Source: an uncultured Cellvibrio sp.
GTDB taxonomy: Bacteria; Pseudomonadota; Gammaproteobacteria; Pseudomonadales; Cellvibrionaceae
Assembly: GCA_937958105.1 (NCBI GenBank)
Contig: CALFXJ010000006.1
Location: 186,001-250,000 of the forward strand
Direction of reading: 5' to 3'
Length of the DNA stretch: 64,000 bases
A program made the position numbers and the translations under genes. The notes under the pieces are model-generated. The model was not told where the DNA came from. It made no database searches and saw only the letters and a program-made list of their open reading frames with translations. Below are positions 49,179-59,160 of the stretch, piece by piece. Position 1 is the stretch's first letter. Each line of letters begins with the position of its first letter.

Positions 49179-51866
49179 ATGAATGCTATTCAACAACCCC
49201 AGGCGATTCATCTGAAAGATTATCGCGTTCCCGACTACCTGATTGATAAAACCGACCTGCACGTCGATCTCCATGAGGATCACACCCTGGTGACCAGCAG
49301 CCTGCGGTTGCGCCGCAATCCTGCCGCGACCGGGGCTGTATCGCAACTGGTGCTGGACGGTTGTGAGATGACGCTGCGCACCATCACTATCGATGGCCGC
49401 ACCTTATCAGAAAGAGAATATCAGCTGGATGAAGAACATCTGAGTTTACTGAATCCACCAGCGGAATTCGTGCTGCAGACCCAGGTGGAGATCAAGCCCC
49501 AGCTGAACACCTCACTCGAGGGTTTATATAAGTCCCGCACCATGTTCTGTACACAGTGCGAGGCGGAAGGTTTTCGCAAGATCACTTACTACCTTGATCG
49601 CCCCGATGTGATGAGTGAATTCACCACCACCATCGTTGCAGATAAATCCCGTTATCCGGTCCTGCTCTCCAACGGCAACCTGATTGAACAGGGCGAGCTT
49701 CCACAGGGGCGCCACTTTGCGACCTGGCATGATCCTTTTAAAAAACCTTCTTACCTGTTCGCTCTGGTGGCTGGTGATCTGGAGCATATTGAAGACCGGT
49801 TTACGACAGCCTCGGGGCGTGACGTGACCTTGAAGATCTTTGTGGAAGCCAAGGATCTGGATAAATGTGACCATGCCATGACCTCGCTGAAAAATTCCAT
49901 GCGCTGGGATGAGGAGGTTTACGGCCGCGAATACGATCTCGATATCTTCATGATCGTCGCGGTGGACGATTTCAATATGGGCGCGATGGAAAACAAGGGC
50001 CTGAATATTTTCAACACTTCCTGCGTACTGGCAAAGCCGGAGACTACAACGGACGAAGGTTTTCAGCGCGTCGAGGGCGTCGTAGCTCACGAATATTTTC
50101 ACAACTGGTCGGGTAACCGCGTGACCTGCCGTGACTGGTTTCAGTTAAGTCTGAAAGAAGGCTTCACGGTGTATCGCGACGCAGAGTTTTCAGCCGACAT
50201 GGGGTCGCGGACGGTGAAGCGGGTAGAGGATGTCAGCCTGCTGCGCACCGCACAGTTTGCCGAAGATGCAGGCCCCATGGCGCACCCGATCCGTCCGGAG
50301 TCCTACATCGAAATCTCTAACTTCTACACGCTGACCATCTACGAAAAAGGCGCAGAGGTCATTCGCATGCTGGCCAATCTGCTCGGGCCGGAGAATTTCC
50401 GCAAGGGCACAGATCTGTACTTCGAGCGTCACGATGGCCAGGCGGTAACCACGGAAGATTTCGTGGCTGCACTGGCGGACGCTTCAGGGCGCGATCTGAC
50501 GCAGTTCAAACGCTGGTATTCCCAGGCCGGGACTCCGCGCCTGCACGTCACGGACAGTTATGATGAAGACGCCCGTGAGTACACCTTGCATATCAAACAG
50601 AGCTGCCCACCGACACCGGAATGTCAGAACAAGCTGCCGTTTCACATTCCTGTTGCCATGGGTCTCCTGGGCAGTGGCGGCAGCCTGCCGTTGAAGATCA
50701 AAGGGCAGGCGCCGGATTTTGAAACCGCTGATAACACGCACATGGTGCTGGAGCTGACGGAGGCAGAACAGACCTTTGTCTTTGAAGGTGTCAACGAAAA
50801 ACCCGTCCCTTCATTGCTGCGCGGATTCTCCGCTCCTGTGAAGCTTAATTACAATTATTCCCGCGAAGCGCTCATGTTACTCATGAGTCGCGACGATGAC
50901 GGCTTCTGTCGCTGGGATGCCAGTCAGCAGCTGGCACTGCAGGTCATTGGTGATGTCATGCAGGCCTGGCAGCGTGGCGAAGATCTGGCAGGGGTGGCTA
51001 TCGACATGCGGTTGATCGAGGCGTATCGCAGTGTTTTGCAGGACGTCAGCCTGGATAAAGCCATGGTGGCTTATATGTTGTCGCTGCCTACGGAAGCTTA
51101 TCTGAGTGAGCTGGCAGACGTGATTGATGTTGAGGCGATTCATTACGGCCGTCTGCATGTACGTCGTGCGATTGCCGAAGCTCTGCAGGAAGAATTTGCA
51201 CAGATTTATCGCGCCTACGATCATCAGCAACCCTATGCAGCCACTGCCGATGCAATCGCTGCACGCAGCTTGAAGAATGTAGCCTTTGCTTATCTGATGC
51301 TGCTTGACGATCAGCAGTGGATTCAGGCGGGCCAACTACAGTATCAGCAGGCTAACAACATGACAGACCGCATGGCGGCTTTGTCGCAGCTGGTAAACAG
51401 CCGTTCGTCGGCAGCGCAGGCACTGGCAGCTTCGGCACTTGAGGATTTTTATCAGCGCTGGCAAGACGAATCACTGGTGGTCAATCAGTGGATCAGTGTT
51501 CAGGCCAGCTGCTCGCTGCCCAATACCCTCGCCAAGGTGCGGCAGCTGCAACAGCATCCCGCCTACGATCCAAAAAATCCCAACAAAATCCGCGCGCTGG
51601 TTTCGGCATTCTGTAACGCCAACGCCATCAACTTCCACGCCGTTCAGGATGGCAAAGCAGAAGGTTATCGGTTCCTGGCTGATGAGGTGCTGCGGCTTAA
51701 TACCCAGAATCCGCAGATTGCATCGCGCCTGTTGGTGCCTTTGACTAAGTGGAAGAAGTACAACACCGAGCGCCAGGGATTGATGAAGGCCGAACTGGAA
51801 AGAATCCGGGCGGAGCCGAAGTTGTCCAAGGATGTTTATGAGGTGGTGAGCAAAAGTCTCGCGTAA
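49179..51866 (+). CDS. pepN: Aminopeptidase N (M1 family)
   Basis: An 895-residue zinc aminopeptidase. GAMENKGLNIF binds the substrate amino terminus. HEYFHNWSGNRVTCRDW gives zinc ligands H304 and H308 and catalytic E305; E327 (LKEGF) is the third ligand. The four-domain length and the C-terminal LVPLTKWKKYNTERQ segment match the E. coli-type PepN. Cytosolic broad-specificity peptide turnover. Convergent to batD with a long hairpin between them. Confidence 0.97.
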   Translation: MNAIQQPQAIHLKDYRVPDYLIDKTDLHVDLHEDHTLVTSSLRLRRNPAATGAVSQLVLDGCEMTLRTITIDGRTLSEREYQLDEEHLSLLNPPAEFVLQTQVEIKPQLNTSLEGLYKSRTMFCTQCEAEGFRKITYYLDRPDVMSEFTTTIVADKSRYPVLLSNGNLIEQGELPQGRHFATWHDPFKKPSYLFALVAGDLEHIEDRFTTASGRDVTLKIFVEAKDLDKCDHAMTSLKNSMRWDEEVYGREYDLDIFMIVAVDDFNMGAMENKGLNIFNTSCVLAKPETTTDEGFQRVEGVVAHEYFHNWSGNRVTCRDWFQLSLKEGFTVYRDAEFSADMGSRTVKRVEDVSLLRTAQFAEDAGPMAHPIRPESYIEISNFYTLTIYEKGAEVIRMLANLLGPENFRKGTDLYFERHDGQAVTTEDFVAALADASGRDLTQFKRWYSQAGTPRLHVTDSYDEDAREYTLHIKQSCPPTPECQNKLPFHIPVAMGLLGSGGSLPLKIKGQAPDFETADNTHMVLELTEAEQTFVFEGVNEKPVPSLLRGFSAPVKLNYNYSREALMLLMSRDDDGFCRWDASQQLALQVIGDVMQAWQRGEDLAGVAIDMRLIEAYRSVLQDVSLDKAMVAYMLSLPTEAYLSELADVIDVEAIHYGRLHVRRAIAEALQEEFAQIYRAYDHQQPYAATADAIAARSLKNVAFAYLMLLDDQQWIQAGQLQYQQANNMTDRMAALSQLVNSRSSAAQALAASALEDFYQRWQDESLVVNQWISVQASCSLPNTLAKVRQLQQHPAYDPKNPNKIRALVSAFCNANAINFHAVQDGKAEGYRFLADEVLRLNTQNPQIASRLLVPLTKWKKYNTERQGLMKAELERIRAEPKLSKDVYEVVSKSLA

Positions 51867-51881
51867 TACCCCGCTGAACTC

Positions 51882-51915
51882 CCATCACCCTTTCGCACCG
51901 GCGAGAGGGTGATGG
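51882..51915. terminator. Bidirectional hairpin between pepN and batD
   Basis: A 15-bp stem CCATCACCCTTTCGC/GCGAGAGGGTGATGG (one G-U pair) with loop ACCG, 15 nt after the pepN stop and 5 nt before the batD stop. Downstream sequence is moderately T-rich on the plus strand. Confidence 0.65.
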
Positions 51916-51920
51916 TGATG

Positions 51921-53684
51921 TTATTTATACAGCGGGGCCAACCCATCCTGTTGCTTCTGGCGGTACTGCTTCTGACGGCGAAAATTATTCACTTCCTGAA
52001 TTAATTCACTGGTGTCCCACTGGCTGGCCGAGGCGCCGCTGTACAGGACTTCATCCAACTTTTTCAACTGCACGCTTAACGCATCCTTGTCGGCACGGGC
52101 TGCAATGTTCTGCAGGCTTTGCAGTTGTTCGTCCTGCCAATGTGCCTGGGCCCAGTCGATCAATGCACGGCGCATGGCCGGATAATCGTTGTTTGCCGCA
52201 GCGCGCTTGAGTTCATTCCATGCAGCGGTCTCATTCGCACGCTGCGGATGTCTTTCCTCCATGCGCGACACATAGTGCCGGCGGAGCTCAGCGCGCGCGC
52301 GCCAGTAGAGCCCGGCAAATACCACATTCGTGACGGCGAGGATCACCGCCAGAAGAATCAACCAGCTGGGCGCAATCTTGACGACGCGCGTCTGGTCAGC
52401 GGTACTGGACAGGTCCGTGTTGATAGGCGTGGTGTCCGGTGGTGTATCCAGAGAAGGTGCTGCGGGTGCAGGCAGGGGGCTGGTGCTGATGTTCCCCAGT
52501 GCATCCTCAACCTGCAGTGTTTTTGCAGGCAGGGTGGCGGTCTGCATCTTCTGGTTTGCCGTATCCCACCAGTTGACGGTGAGCGCCGGCAATGTAAATT
52601 TTCCGCTGCGGTTGGGGATGATCGCCAGGGTTTCGATGCGCGAACCTTTAACGCCCTTGGGGCTGGTCTGGTCATCGTTCTGGGGCTGGTCCGGGTAAAA
52701 GGTCAAGCCGTCCACTGTCGGCACGGACAGCGGCGTCAGCTGGCCAGCGGTCAGGCCATCCGCTGTAATGGTGATGGTACGGGTGACCGGCTCACCAACT
52801 TTTAAGCGTTCGCTGCTCCAGTGTTCGGTCAGCTGGAGATTTTTGGCTGGCAGCCAATCCTGTCCACTGAATTGCGGCGGTACCGAATTAACCTTGATGG
52901 TTTGTTCGTCGGTGCGCAGACGCAACGCGGTGGAGCGACGATTGCCAAAGGGATCGCTCCAGGGATCGCGCTGGCCGGTGCGGACAGAAACGTTATAGGT
53001 CAGGCTGGGGATGACCAGCTCGCCGCTGTGCTGGGGAAAGATGCTGTACACACGCTCTACCACCACATGCTGTCGACCGTTGATGTTGGTTTGATATTGG
53101 TTTTCTCCCAGATCAAGCACGAGCGCATCCGGCAGTTCCAGCGGGGACATCTCAGCACCATTCAGGCTGACCGAGGTAAACAGGCGGATGGTGAACAGGA
53201 TCTGTTCCTGCACGTAAACGTTGTTTTTACTGACCTCCACGTCAACAAAGACATTGCTGCTTGCATTCTGCGGCGCGCGACTCTGGGACTCCACTGTGAT
53301 AGAGATAGGATCACTGCGCGCACCCTCGATGGTAAACGCAGGAATCTCCAAGGTACCCACTCGCTTGGGGGCGAGGGCAATACGCCAGTCGGTGAAGGAC
53401 TCCATGGAGCCGTTGATGACGCGCATCTGATTACTCTGCTGGGTGCTGAGTACATCGAAGTCTTTCTGCAGCAGAGTCAGGTCCGGTGAGTCACTGGTCT
53501 GGGCGTAGAAGCGCAAGGTAAGGGTGAAGGTTTCCTGCAGGCTGATCGTGTCGCGGTCTACACTGGCCGACAGTGTATCGGCGCGGGTGCCAGCACTGAA
53601 CGCCAGCAGCAAAAACAGGCAGCACAGCCAGCCGTACACCGTTGATGTTGTTAATAGTCGACTCATACCTTGATTCTCACTCAT
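51921..53684 (-). CDS. batD: BatD protein (aerotolerance operon)
   Basis: A 587-residue exported membrane protein. A signal peptide (about 10-35, ending AGTRA) precedes a BatD domain of repeated beta-sandwich units (SASVDRDTISLQETFTLTLRF, QNASSNVFVDVEVSKNNVYV, ERLKVGEPVTRTITITADGL). One membrane helix (about 437-458, PSWLILLAVILAVTNVVF) leads to a cytoplasmic helical tail. Last gene of the moxR-bat operon. Bat proteins are linked to oxidative stress or envelope maintenance, but the mechanism is not settled. ATG 53684 is used; ATG 53666 is an alternative. Confidence 0.88.
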   Translation of the reverse strand: MSENQGMSRLLTTSTVYGWLCCLFLLLAFSAGTRADTLSASVDRDTISLQETFTLTLRFYAQTSDSPDLTLLQKDFDVLSTQQSNQMRVINGSMESFTDWRIALAPKRVGTLEIPAFTIEGARSDPISITVESQSRAPQNASSNVFVDVEVSKNNVYVQEQILFTIRLFTSVSLNGAEMSPLELPDALVLDLGENQYQTNINGRQHVVVERVYSIFPQHSGELVIPSLTYNVSVRTGQRDPWSDPFGNRRSTALRLRTDEQTIKVNSVPPQFSGQDWLPAKNLQLTEHWSSERLKVGEPVTRTITITADGLTAGQLTPLSVPTVDGLTFYPDQPQNDDQTSPKGVKGSRIETLAIIPNRSGKFTLPALTVNWWDTANQKMQTATLPAKTLQVEDALGNISTSPLPAPAAPSLDTPPDTTPINTDLSSTADQTRVVKIAPSWLILLAVILAVTNVVFAGLYWRARAELRRHYVSRMEERHPQRANETAAWNELKRAAANNDYPAMRRALIDWAQAHWQDEQLQSLQNIAARADKDALSVQLKKLDEVLYSGASASQWDTSELIQEVNNFRRQKQYRQKQQDGLAPLYK

Positions 53685-53730
53685 CGATATCGCACTGCGA
53701 GGTTTGTAGTGGTGACAGACTAATGATTAC

Positions 53731-55629
53731 TTACCAGCGATTGTTGTCCTGTTCAGCGGGTGTTTGCCACATCCCGCGATGGCGTTCTTCGCGTTTTTGC
53801 TGGTACTGATAACGGAACTTGTTACGCAGCAAACCACCGGGATCATCAGGTACCCGACGCAGCCACTGCTCCATAGCCTGTTTCTCTTCATCGCTCAGGC
53901 CTTCCTCGAGCGCAGCGCGCATGGCTTCCAGGTCTTCTTCGGTGGGTGTTTCTCCCTGCTGTTCCTGTTGTTCTGCCTCTTCGCCGGTCTGCTCGTCGCT
54001 GTCGGCTGCGGCTGAACTCTGGGCAGCGCTGCTGTTCTGGCCGTCCTGCTGGTCGCTGTCCTGTTGGTCGGAATCCTGCTGCTCGCCATCCTGTTGATCA
54101 GATGACTCACTGTTCTGTTGCTGATTATTCTGTTGCTGTTTTTGCTGACTGTCGTTCTGCTCAGACGAATTCTGCTGCTGATCCTGGCTGTTTTCGCCGT
54201 CCTGCTGTTCCTGATTGTCGTCGCCTTGATTCTGCTGGTCCTGTTGCTGTTGTTGCTCCTGTTGCTGTTTTAACGCTTCAACCAGTGCGCGGTTGGCTTC
54301 GGCGTCTTCAAAGTCAGGTTGGCGTCGCAGGGCTTCATCGTAGGCCTTGATGGCTTCATCCAGTTTGCCGGCTTTTGCCAGGGCGTTGCCGCGGTTGTAA
54401 TGTGCCTGGGCCGTATCACTTTGCGCAAAGCTCTGTGCAGCAGCTTCGTAATCGCCGGCGCGGTATTGCGCGCTGCCTTTCCATTCCGGGGATGCAAAAC
54501 GTGCTGCGGCATTGGCCGGGTCGCCCTGCTCAAGCGCGCGCTGCCCCTGCTGATCCGGTGTCAACCACAGGTCGCTCCAGCTGAAGGCATGGCTGTCCGG
54601 CGTGTAGAGGGACAAGGCCGGTACCAGCAGGAGTACCGGCAGCACGCCACGGCGGAAGCAGAACAGCACGACGGGCAGTAGCAGAAAAACCAGCCAGTGG
54701 CCGTTGTCGTACCAGGCATCAAATTCCCGTTCCACCTTGCGATGTTCATCTTCGAGGGGCGACGGCAGGGTGAGCAGGGTTGCTATGTCACGCTTGTCGT
54801 GGGTCAGGTCGCTGTAGCGTCCACCGGTGTGGTGAGCCAGGGAGCGCAGTTCGCTGCTGTTCAACTGCGTGGTCACGATGCCGCGACTGCTGTCCCGGAC
54901 AAACCCGCCGTTGCTGCCGGGAATCGGCGCCGGTGCATCGCTGCCGACACCGAGGATGGATAAGCGGAAGGCGCTGCTGAGTTGCTGCTTGATGGCTGAC
55001 TGGGCTTCGCTGACAACGCCATCAGTAATCAGCAGCAGATCCCCGCGCTGCAGACCCGCGTCCTGCAGCAGGCGCAGGGCTAGCTCAACGGCGGATTCCG
55101 TATTGCTGCCGGGTAAGGGCATGATGTTGGGGTGCAGCGAAGTCAGCAGACTGTTGATGGTGGCGGTGTCGTCGGTAAGGGGCGTCACCACATGGGCTTC
55201 CCCGGCGTAGACAATCAAGGCAGTCAGACCCTCGGTGCGCTCGCGCAGGATGTCGGCAATCTTCAAGCGCGCGCGGATCAGACGCGAGGGTTTAACATCT
55301 TCCGTCAGCATGGAGGGCGAAAGGTCGAGGATCAGCACCAGAGCATTTTCATTCTTCTGAACCGGCATGGGCCGTTTTTCCCAGGTGGGACCGGCGAGGG
55401 CGAGGGTGGCAATAACCCAGGCGGCGAGCATTGCCCAGATCTGCCAGCGGTTGGCCCGGGTGGTTTCGCCGTCGATCAGAAAGGGCAGAAGGTCGGGAGC
55501 AATGACATGTTGCCATTGGTGAGCGCTGCGTTTCTGGCGCCACAGGGCGAGCCCCAGTAACAGTGCCGGGATTAACGCGAACAGCCACAGGGGGCGCAAC
55601 CAGTGGAATTGGTTTAACAGCTCACTCAT
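53731..55629 (-). CDS. BatB/BatC fusion: von Willebrand A domain plus TPR and Q-rich tail
   Basis: A 632-residue protein. Two N-terminal membrane helices precede a VWA domain (about 88-285) with MIDAS motif LDLSPSM. Further helices (about 305-345) lead to TPRs (about 375-450, AHYNRGNALAKAGKLDEAIK), as in BatC. Residues about 453-562 are a low-complexity tract dominated by Gln, Asp, Asn, Ser and Glu. A short helical end (EEDLEAMRAALEEGLSDEEK) follows. BatB and BatC are separate genes in Bacteroides; the fused form is usual in gammaproteobacteria. Its ATG overlaps the batA stop by 4 nt. Confidence 0.9.
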   Translation of the reverse strand: MSELLNQFHWLRPLWLFALIPALLLGLALWRQKRSAHQWQHVIAPDLLPFLIDGETTRANRWQIWAMLAAWVIATLALAGPTWEKRPMPVQKNENALVLILDLSPSMLTEDVKPSRLIRARLKIADILRERTEGLTALIVYAGEAHVVTPLTDDTATINSLLTSLHPNIMPLPGSNTESAVELALRLLQDAGLQRGDLLLITDGVVSEAQSAIKQQLSSAFRLSILGVGSDAPAPIPGSNGGFVRDSSRGIVTTQLNSSELRSLAHHTGGRYSDLTHDKRDIATLLTLPSPLEDEHRKVEREFDAWYDNGHWLVFLLLPVVLFCFRRGVLPVLLLVPALSLYTPDSHAFSWSDLWLTPDQQGQRALEQGDPANAAARFASPEWKGSAQYRAGDYEAAAQSFAQSDTAQAHYNRGNALAKAGKLDEAIKAYDEALRRQPDFEDAEANRALVEALKQQQEQQQQQDQQNQGDDNQEQQDGENSQDQQQNSSEQNDSQQKQQQNNQQQNSESSDQQDGEQQDSDQQDSDQQDGQNSSAAQSSAAADSDEQTGEEAEQQEQQGETPTEEDLEAMRAALEEGLSDEEKQAMEQWLRRVPDDPGGLLRNKFRYQYQQKREERHRGMWQTPAEQDNNRW

Positions 55630-56654
55630 CGTGATACCTCCGTGTGATCAGTAGCGGCCTCCGGGCGGGCGGCGCGCTGCTGCCACCAGGCAGAAGATGC
55701 CATCAACAGACTCAGCAGGAAGGCGACGGCGAGTGGCCAGTAAAACAGCGCCTGCACCGGGCGGAAAGTTTCTTCATCGAATTCGATGGGCTCCAGTCGA
55801 TCCAGCTCGTGATGAATGTTGCTCAGCTCTTCCAGGTTGCGCGCGCGAAAGTATTGGCCGCCGGTCTGTTCGGCGATCTCGCGCATGGTGTCTTCATCGA
55901 GGTCCTGGGAAGGATTGACACGGCGCGCACCGAACAGGCCGGGCACGATCATCTCCTCCGCACCGAAGCCGATGGTGTAAATCTTGATATTTTCTTTCAG
56001 CGCCAGGGCTGCGGCCCGCTGGGGCGTCAGTTCGCCGGAGTTACTGGCGCCGTCGGTCAGCAGAACCAGGACGCGGCTGGCATCAGGACGCGCCCGCAGG
56101 CGCTTGACCGCCAGACCAATGGCGTCGCCGATGGCTGTCTTCTCACCGGCAAAGCCGATCTGGGTTTCCTGTAACAGCTGATTGACTGTCTTGCGGTCGT
56201 AGGTGAGCGGTGCCTGCAGATAGGCCTGGCTGCCGAACAGGATCAGGCCCAGTCGATCGCTCCTGCGGCGCTCCACAAAGTCGCCTACGACAATCTTGAT
56301 CGCCTGCAGCCGGTTGATGTTCTTACCCAGGTAAGTCATGTCTTCGATCTGCATACTGCCGGAGATGTCCACGGCCATCAGCAGGTCCCGGCCACTGCCC
56401 GGCAGGCTGACCGGTTCGCCGACCCACTGGGGATTGCTGGCAGCCAGCAGGCTGCTTAGCCAGATCAGCCACAACAGCAGCAGTGTCAGGGGCTTTTTAC
56501 GGGTGTGCAGCCCGGTGGCCTCCTGCAGGGCTGCGGCGCTGGAATAGAAAGGTACACGCAGGGCTGCTTCCTGCCGCTGCTGTGCCGGTAAAAGCCGCAT
56601 CAGCAGCGGCAGGGGAAGCAGCACGAGTAACCATGGCCATTGCAACTCAAGCAT
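55626..56654 (-). CDS. batA: BatA: membrane von Willebrand A protein
   Basis: A 342-residue protein with N-terminal helices (LELQWPWLLVLLPLPLLMRL and LLLLWLIWLSSLLAA), a VWA domain (about 85-285) with MIDAS motif VDISGSM and LTDGASNSGELTPQ, and a C-terminal helix (ALFYWPLAVAFLLSLLM). ATG 56654 is chosen: it begins a typical BatA N-terminus and overlaps the preceding DUF4381 gene by 8 nt. Reading further upstream in frame runs inside DUF4381 and gives Arg/Pro-rich nonsense. Confidence 0.92.
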   Translation of the reverse strand: MLELQWPWLLVLLPLPLLMRLLPAQQRQEAALRVPFYSSAAALQEATGLHTRKKPLTLLLLWLIWLSSLLAASNPQWVGEPVSLPGSGRDLLMAVDISGSMQIEDMTYLGKNINRLQAIKIVVGDFVERRRSDRLGLILFGSQAYLQAPLTYDRKTVNQLLQETQIGFAGEKTAIGDAIGLAVKRLRARPDASRVLVLLTDGASNSGELTPQRAAALALKENIKIYTIGFGAEEMIVPGLFGARRVNPSQDLDEDTMREIAEQTGGQYFRARNLEELSNIHHELDRLEPIEFDEETFRPVQALFYWPLAVAFLLSLLMASSAWWQQRAARPEAATDHTEVSR

Positions 56655-57225
56655 CACGGGCCTCCCCGGAGCTGGCCGCCGCCGGTTGTGCGCGGCTCGG
56701 CAGGAGTGTCTTTTCAGAGGGGATAGACGCAGCTTTCTGCCACTGGTTACGATGTTTCTGCAGCCACAGACTGGCCAGTTGGTGCAGTGCCTCGACATCT
56801 GCCTGAGGGGCCGGCTCGTAGGGGCCGGTCAGCAGGGCGCGCCCGACGCCCTGGCTGAAGCCCTGGCGTGTTTCCGGGCATTGATCATCCAGCCAGCGCA
56901 GCCAGGCTTCGCCGTGCAGATTGGGCTGGTACACCTGATGGCAGCCACTGAGTGCAGCACGACGCAGGATGATGCTGAGCTGTTGCAGATAGGTGGCGAT
57001 CTGCTGGTCCTGTTGCACTGCAGCCGTTGCCCGTTGCAGGGCGTTCAGAGCCGCTGCGCGGTAGCGGTTGCGCTGCCGGTACCGACGGTACAACAGGATG
57101 ATAGCCAGTACGCCCAGGACCAGCAGGATCAGCAGTACCCACCAGCCCCAGGCCAGGGGCCAGAAACCCACAGCTTGGGGCAGATGTATGTCTCTCAGTT
57201 GCGCAAGGGGATCCATGTTTTCCAT
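56647..57225 (-). CDS. DUF4381 membrane protein
   Basis: A 192-residue protein with one membrane helix (about 27-47, WVLLILLVLGVLAIILLY) after a DIHLPQAVGFWPLAWGWW start that is typical of DUF4381, and a cytoplasmic helical domain (LQQLSIILRRAALSG, GEAWLRWLDDQCP). DUF4381 genes regularly sit between DUF58 and batA in such operons. Function unknown. Gap to the DUF58 gene is 18 nt. Confidence 0.85.
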   Translation of the reverse strand: MENMDPLAQLRDIHLPQAVGFWPLAWGWWVLLILLVLGVLAIILLYRRYRQRNRYRAAALNALQRATAAVQQDQQIATYLQQLSIILRRAALSGCHQVYQPNLHGEAWLRWLDDQCPETRQGFSQGVGRALLTGPYEPAPQADVEALHQLASLWLQKHRNQWQKAASIPSEKTLLPSRAQPAAASSGEARDA

Positions 57226-57243
57226 TGTGTTTACCGGTAAAGC

Positions 57244-58197
57244 CTAGCGTCGGCGCGGGCTGTTTTTGCCGAAGCGCTCGCGCAGCAGATGTTGAATGTC
57301 ATCATTGGTGGCGTAGGAGAGCAGGGACAGGTTCAGTCGCTGACACCGGCGCGTCAGTTCCTGCAGATGCCGCTCAAAATTTTCGCGGTAAGCCTGCTGG
57401 AAACGCCGTTCGTTGGCAGGGATGCGGCAGCGGGAATGGCCATCGCTGATGGTCAGGCTGGTATTGCTGGCCAGTTGCCGCTCCAGCGGATCAAATACAT
57501 GTACCAGTGTGACGTCGGTGTGCCGGGTCAATTCAAACAGCTGCTGTTCGCAGGACGCGTCAAAGTCGTGGAAGTCGCTGACGATAAACAGGGCACAGCC
57601 GGGTTTGGCGATGCGTCGGGTGTCCGCCAGTATGTCCACCAGTTTCACACTGTCTGCCGGAGCCACCGGCGACTGCAGGCGGTGGTTGTAATCCTGCAAT
57701 TGATGCAGCAGTTCCAGCATGGCGTGCTTGCTGCGGCGAGGGCGGATATCCCGCTGAGTCTGGTCGCCAAACACCAGTCCGCCGACACGGTCGCTGTTGC
57801 CGAGGGCTGCCCAGCCGAGCAGGGCGCAGATATGGGCGCACAGGACAGATTTGAAGCACTGCTGGCTGCCGAAGAACATGGTGGACCGCTGGTCAGCCAC
57901 CATGAAAACCGGACGCTCGCGTTCTTCGCGGAAGATCTTGGTATGGGGAACCTGGGTGCGCGCAGTGACCCGCCAATCGATAGTGCGGATGTCGTCGCCG
58001 GGCTGATACAGACGCACTTCTTCAAAGTCGATTCCGCGCCCGCGAAAACGGGTGCGTTCACCACCGGTCAGCAGACTGCGCACCGGTCGCTGGGAAAAGA
58101 GTTTGAAATCCTGTGCAACAAACCGCAGGCGCAGCAGCTGGGCGAGATCGCTGTAGGCTCCGGCAGGATTGAGATTATCCAGTAGCGCGTTACTCAT
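57244..58197 (-). CDS. DUF58 protein (VWA-like)
   Basis: A 317-residue soluble protein. GERTRFRGRGIDFEEVRLYQ and PGDDIRTIDWRVTARTQVPH form the DUF58 signature, and a VWA-like fold follows (FMVADQRSTMFFGSQ, ALFIVSDFHDFDASC). The MIDAS-like site is modified (DQRSTM), so metal binding may be lost. Partner of the MoxR ATPase, 3 nt away, in the bat operon. Confidence 0.9.
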   Translation of the reverse strand: MSNALLDNLNPAGAYSDLAQLLRLRFVAQDFKLFSQRPVRSLLTGGERTRFRGRGIDFEEVRLYQPGDDIRTIDWRVTARTQVPHTKIFREERERPVFMVADQRSTMFFGSQQCFKSVLCAHICALLGWAALGNSDRVGGLVFGDQTQRDIRPRRSKHAMLELLHQLQDYNHRLQSPVAPADSVKLVDILADTRRIAKPGCALFIVSDFHDFDASCEQQLFELTRHTDVTLVHVFDPLERQLASNTSLTISDGHSRCRIPANERRFQQAYRENFERHLQELTRRCQRLNLSLLSYATNDDIQHLLRERFGKNSPRRR

Positions 58198-58200
58198 GGG

Positions 58201-59160
58201 TTACGCCAGAGGAACAACGGCAATCAGTTTATCGATGGCCTGGTCACTGTTCACCCCGGTGGCTTCCGCTTCGAAGGTGAGAATCAGGCGGTGACGCAGA
58301 CAGTCGTGGATCACGGCCTGAACGTCATCAGGGCTGACAAAATCTTTGCCCTGTAACCAGGCATAAGCACGGGCGCAGCGGTCAAGGGCGATGGTGGCGC
58401 GGGGGCTGGCGCCATACTCAATGAGGTTGGCCAGATCATCGCTGTAGTGCGCCGGACGGCGGGTGGCGTTGATCAGCTGCACGATGTATTCCTCAACCGT
58501 CGGCGCCATGTGCATGTTGAGCACTTCTTTGCGGGCCTGATCCAGGGTGGCCTGGCTGACGGTGGCCGGCGCTGCCGGCGCGATTGCCGCCGCTTCATTG
58601 CGGGCCAGCTGCAGGATGCGGCGTTCCGCATCGGCGCTGGGGTAATCCACCATCACGTGCAACAGGAAACGGTCGAGCTGAGCTTCGGGCAGGGGGTAGG
58701 TGCCTTCCTGCTCAATGGGGTTCTGGGTAGCCATCACCATAAACAGGGAGGGCAGTGGATAGGTCCGACTGCCAACACTCACCTGACGCTCGGCCATAGC
58801 CTCCAGCAAGGCGGATTGCACCTTGGCCGGGGCGCGGTTGATTTCGTCCGCCAGTACCAGGTTGTGAAAGATAGGGCCCGCCTGAAATTCAAAGGTGCCA
58901 TGCTCCGGGCGGTAAATGTCTGTGCCGGTCACGTCAGAAGGCAGGAGGTCGGGGGTAAATTGAATCCGGTGAAAATCCCCTTCAATGGCCTGCGACAGGG
59001 TTTTAATGGCTTTTGTCTTCGCCAGACCGGGAGCACCCTCCACCAGCAGGTGGCCATCAGCCAGCAGGGCGATCAGCAATCGTTGGTTCAGGTGTTCCTG
59101 GCCGATGATCTGATTGTTGAGCCAGGTGTTGAGCGTTTGAATCTGCTGATATGCCTGCAT
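58201..59160 (-). CDS. MoxR-family AAA+ ATPase
   Basis: A 319-residue ATPase, first gene of the six-gene moxR-DUF58-DUF4381-batA-batB/C-batD operon. Walker A is VEGAPGLAKTKAI; Walker B is LVLADEINRAPAKVQ; VMATQNPIEQEGTYPLPEAQLDRF is sensor 1 plus the family hallmark; GASPRATIALDRCARAYAWLQG is the C-terminal lid. MoxR proteins work as chaperones that act with VWA proteins, which fits the operon. AAGGTGA lies 9 nt before ATG 59160. Confidence 0.94.
   Translation of the reverse strand: MQAYQQIQTLNTWLNNQIIGQEHLNQRLLIALLADGHLLVEGAPGLAKTKAIKTLSQAIEGDFHRIQFTPDLLPSDVTGTDIYRPEHGTFEFQAGPIFHNLVLADEINRAPAKVQSALLEAMAERQVSVGSRTYPLPSLFMVMATQNPIEQEGTYPLPEAQLDRFLLHVMVDYPSADAERRILQLARNEAAAIAPAAPATVSQATLDQARKEVLNMHMAPTVEEYIVQLINATRRPAHYSDDLANLIEYGASPRATIALDRCARAYAWLQGKDFVSPDDVQAVIHDCLRHRLILTFEAEATGVNSDQAIDKLIAVVPLA

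Noticed and set aside
53945..54275. Tandem short repeats read as a possible CRISPR-like or satellite array
   Set aside because: The repetition follows codons of a Gln/Asp-rich tract inside batB/C and has no fixed repeat-spacer structure.
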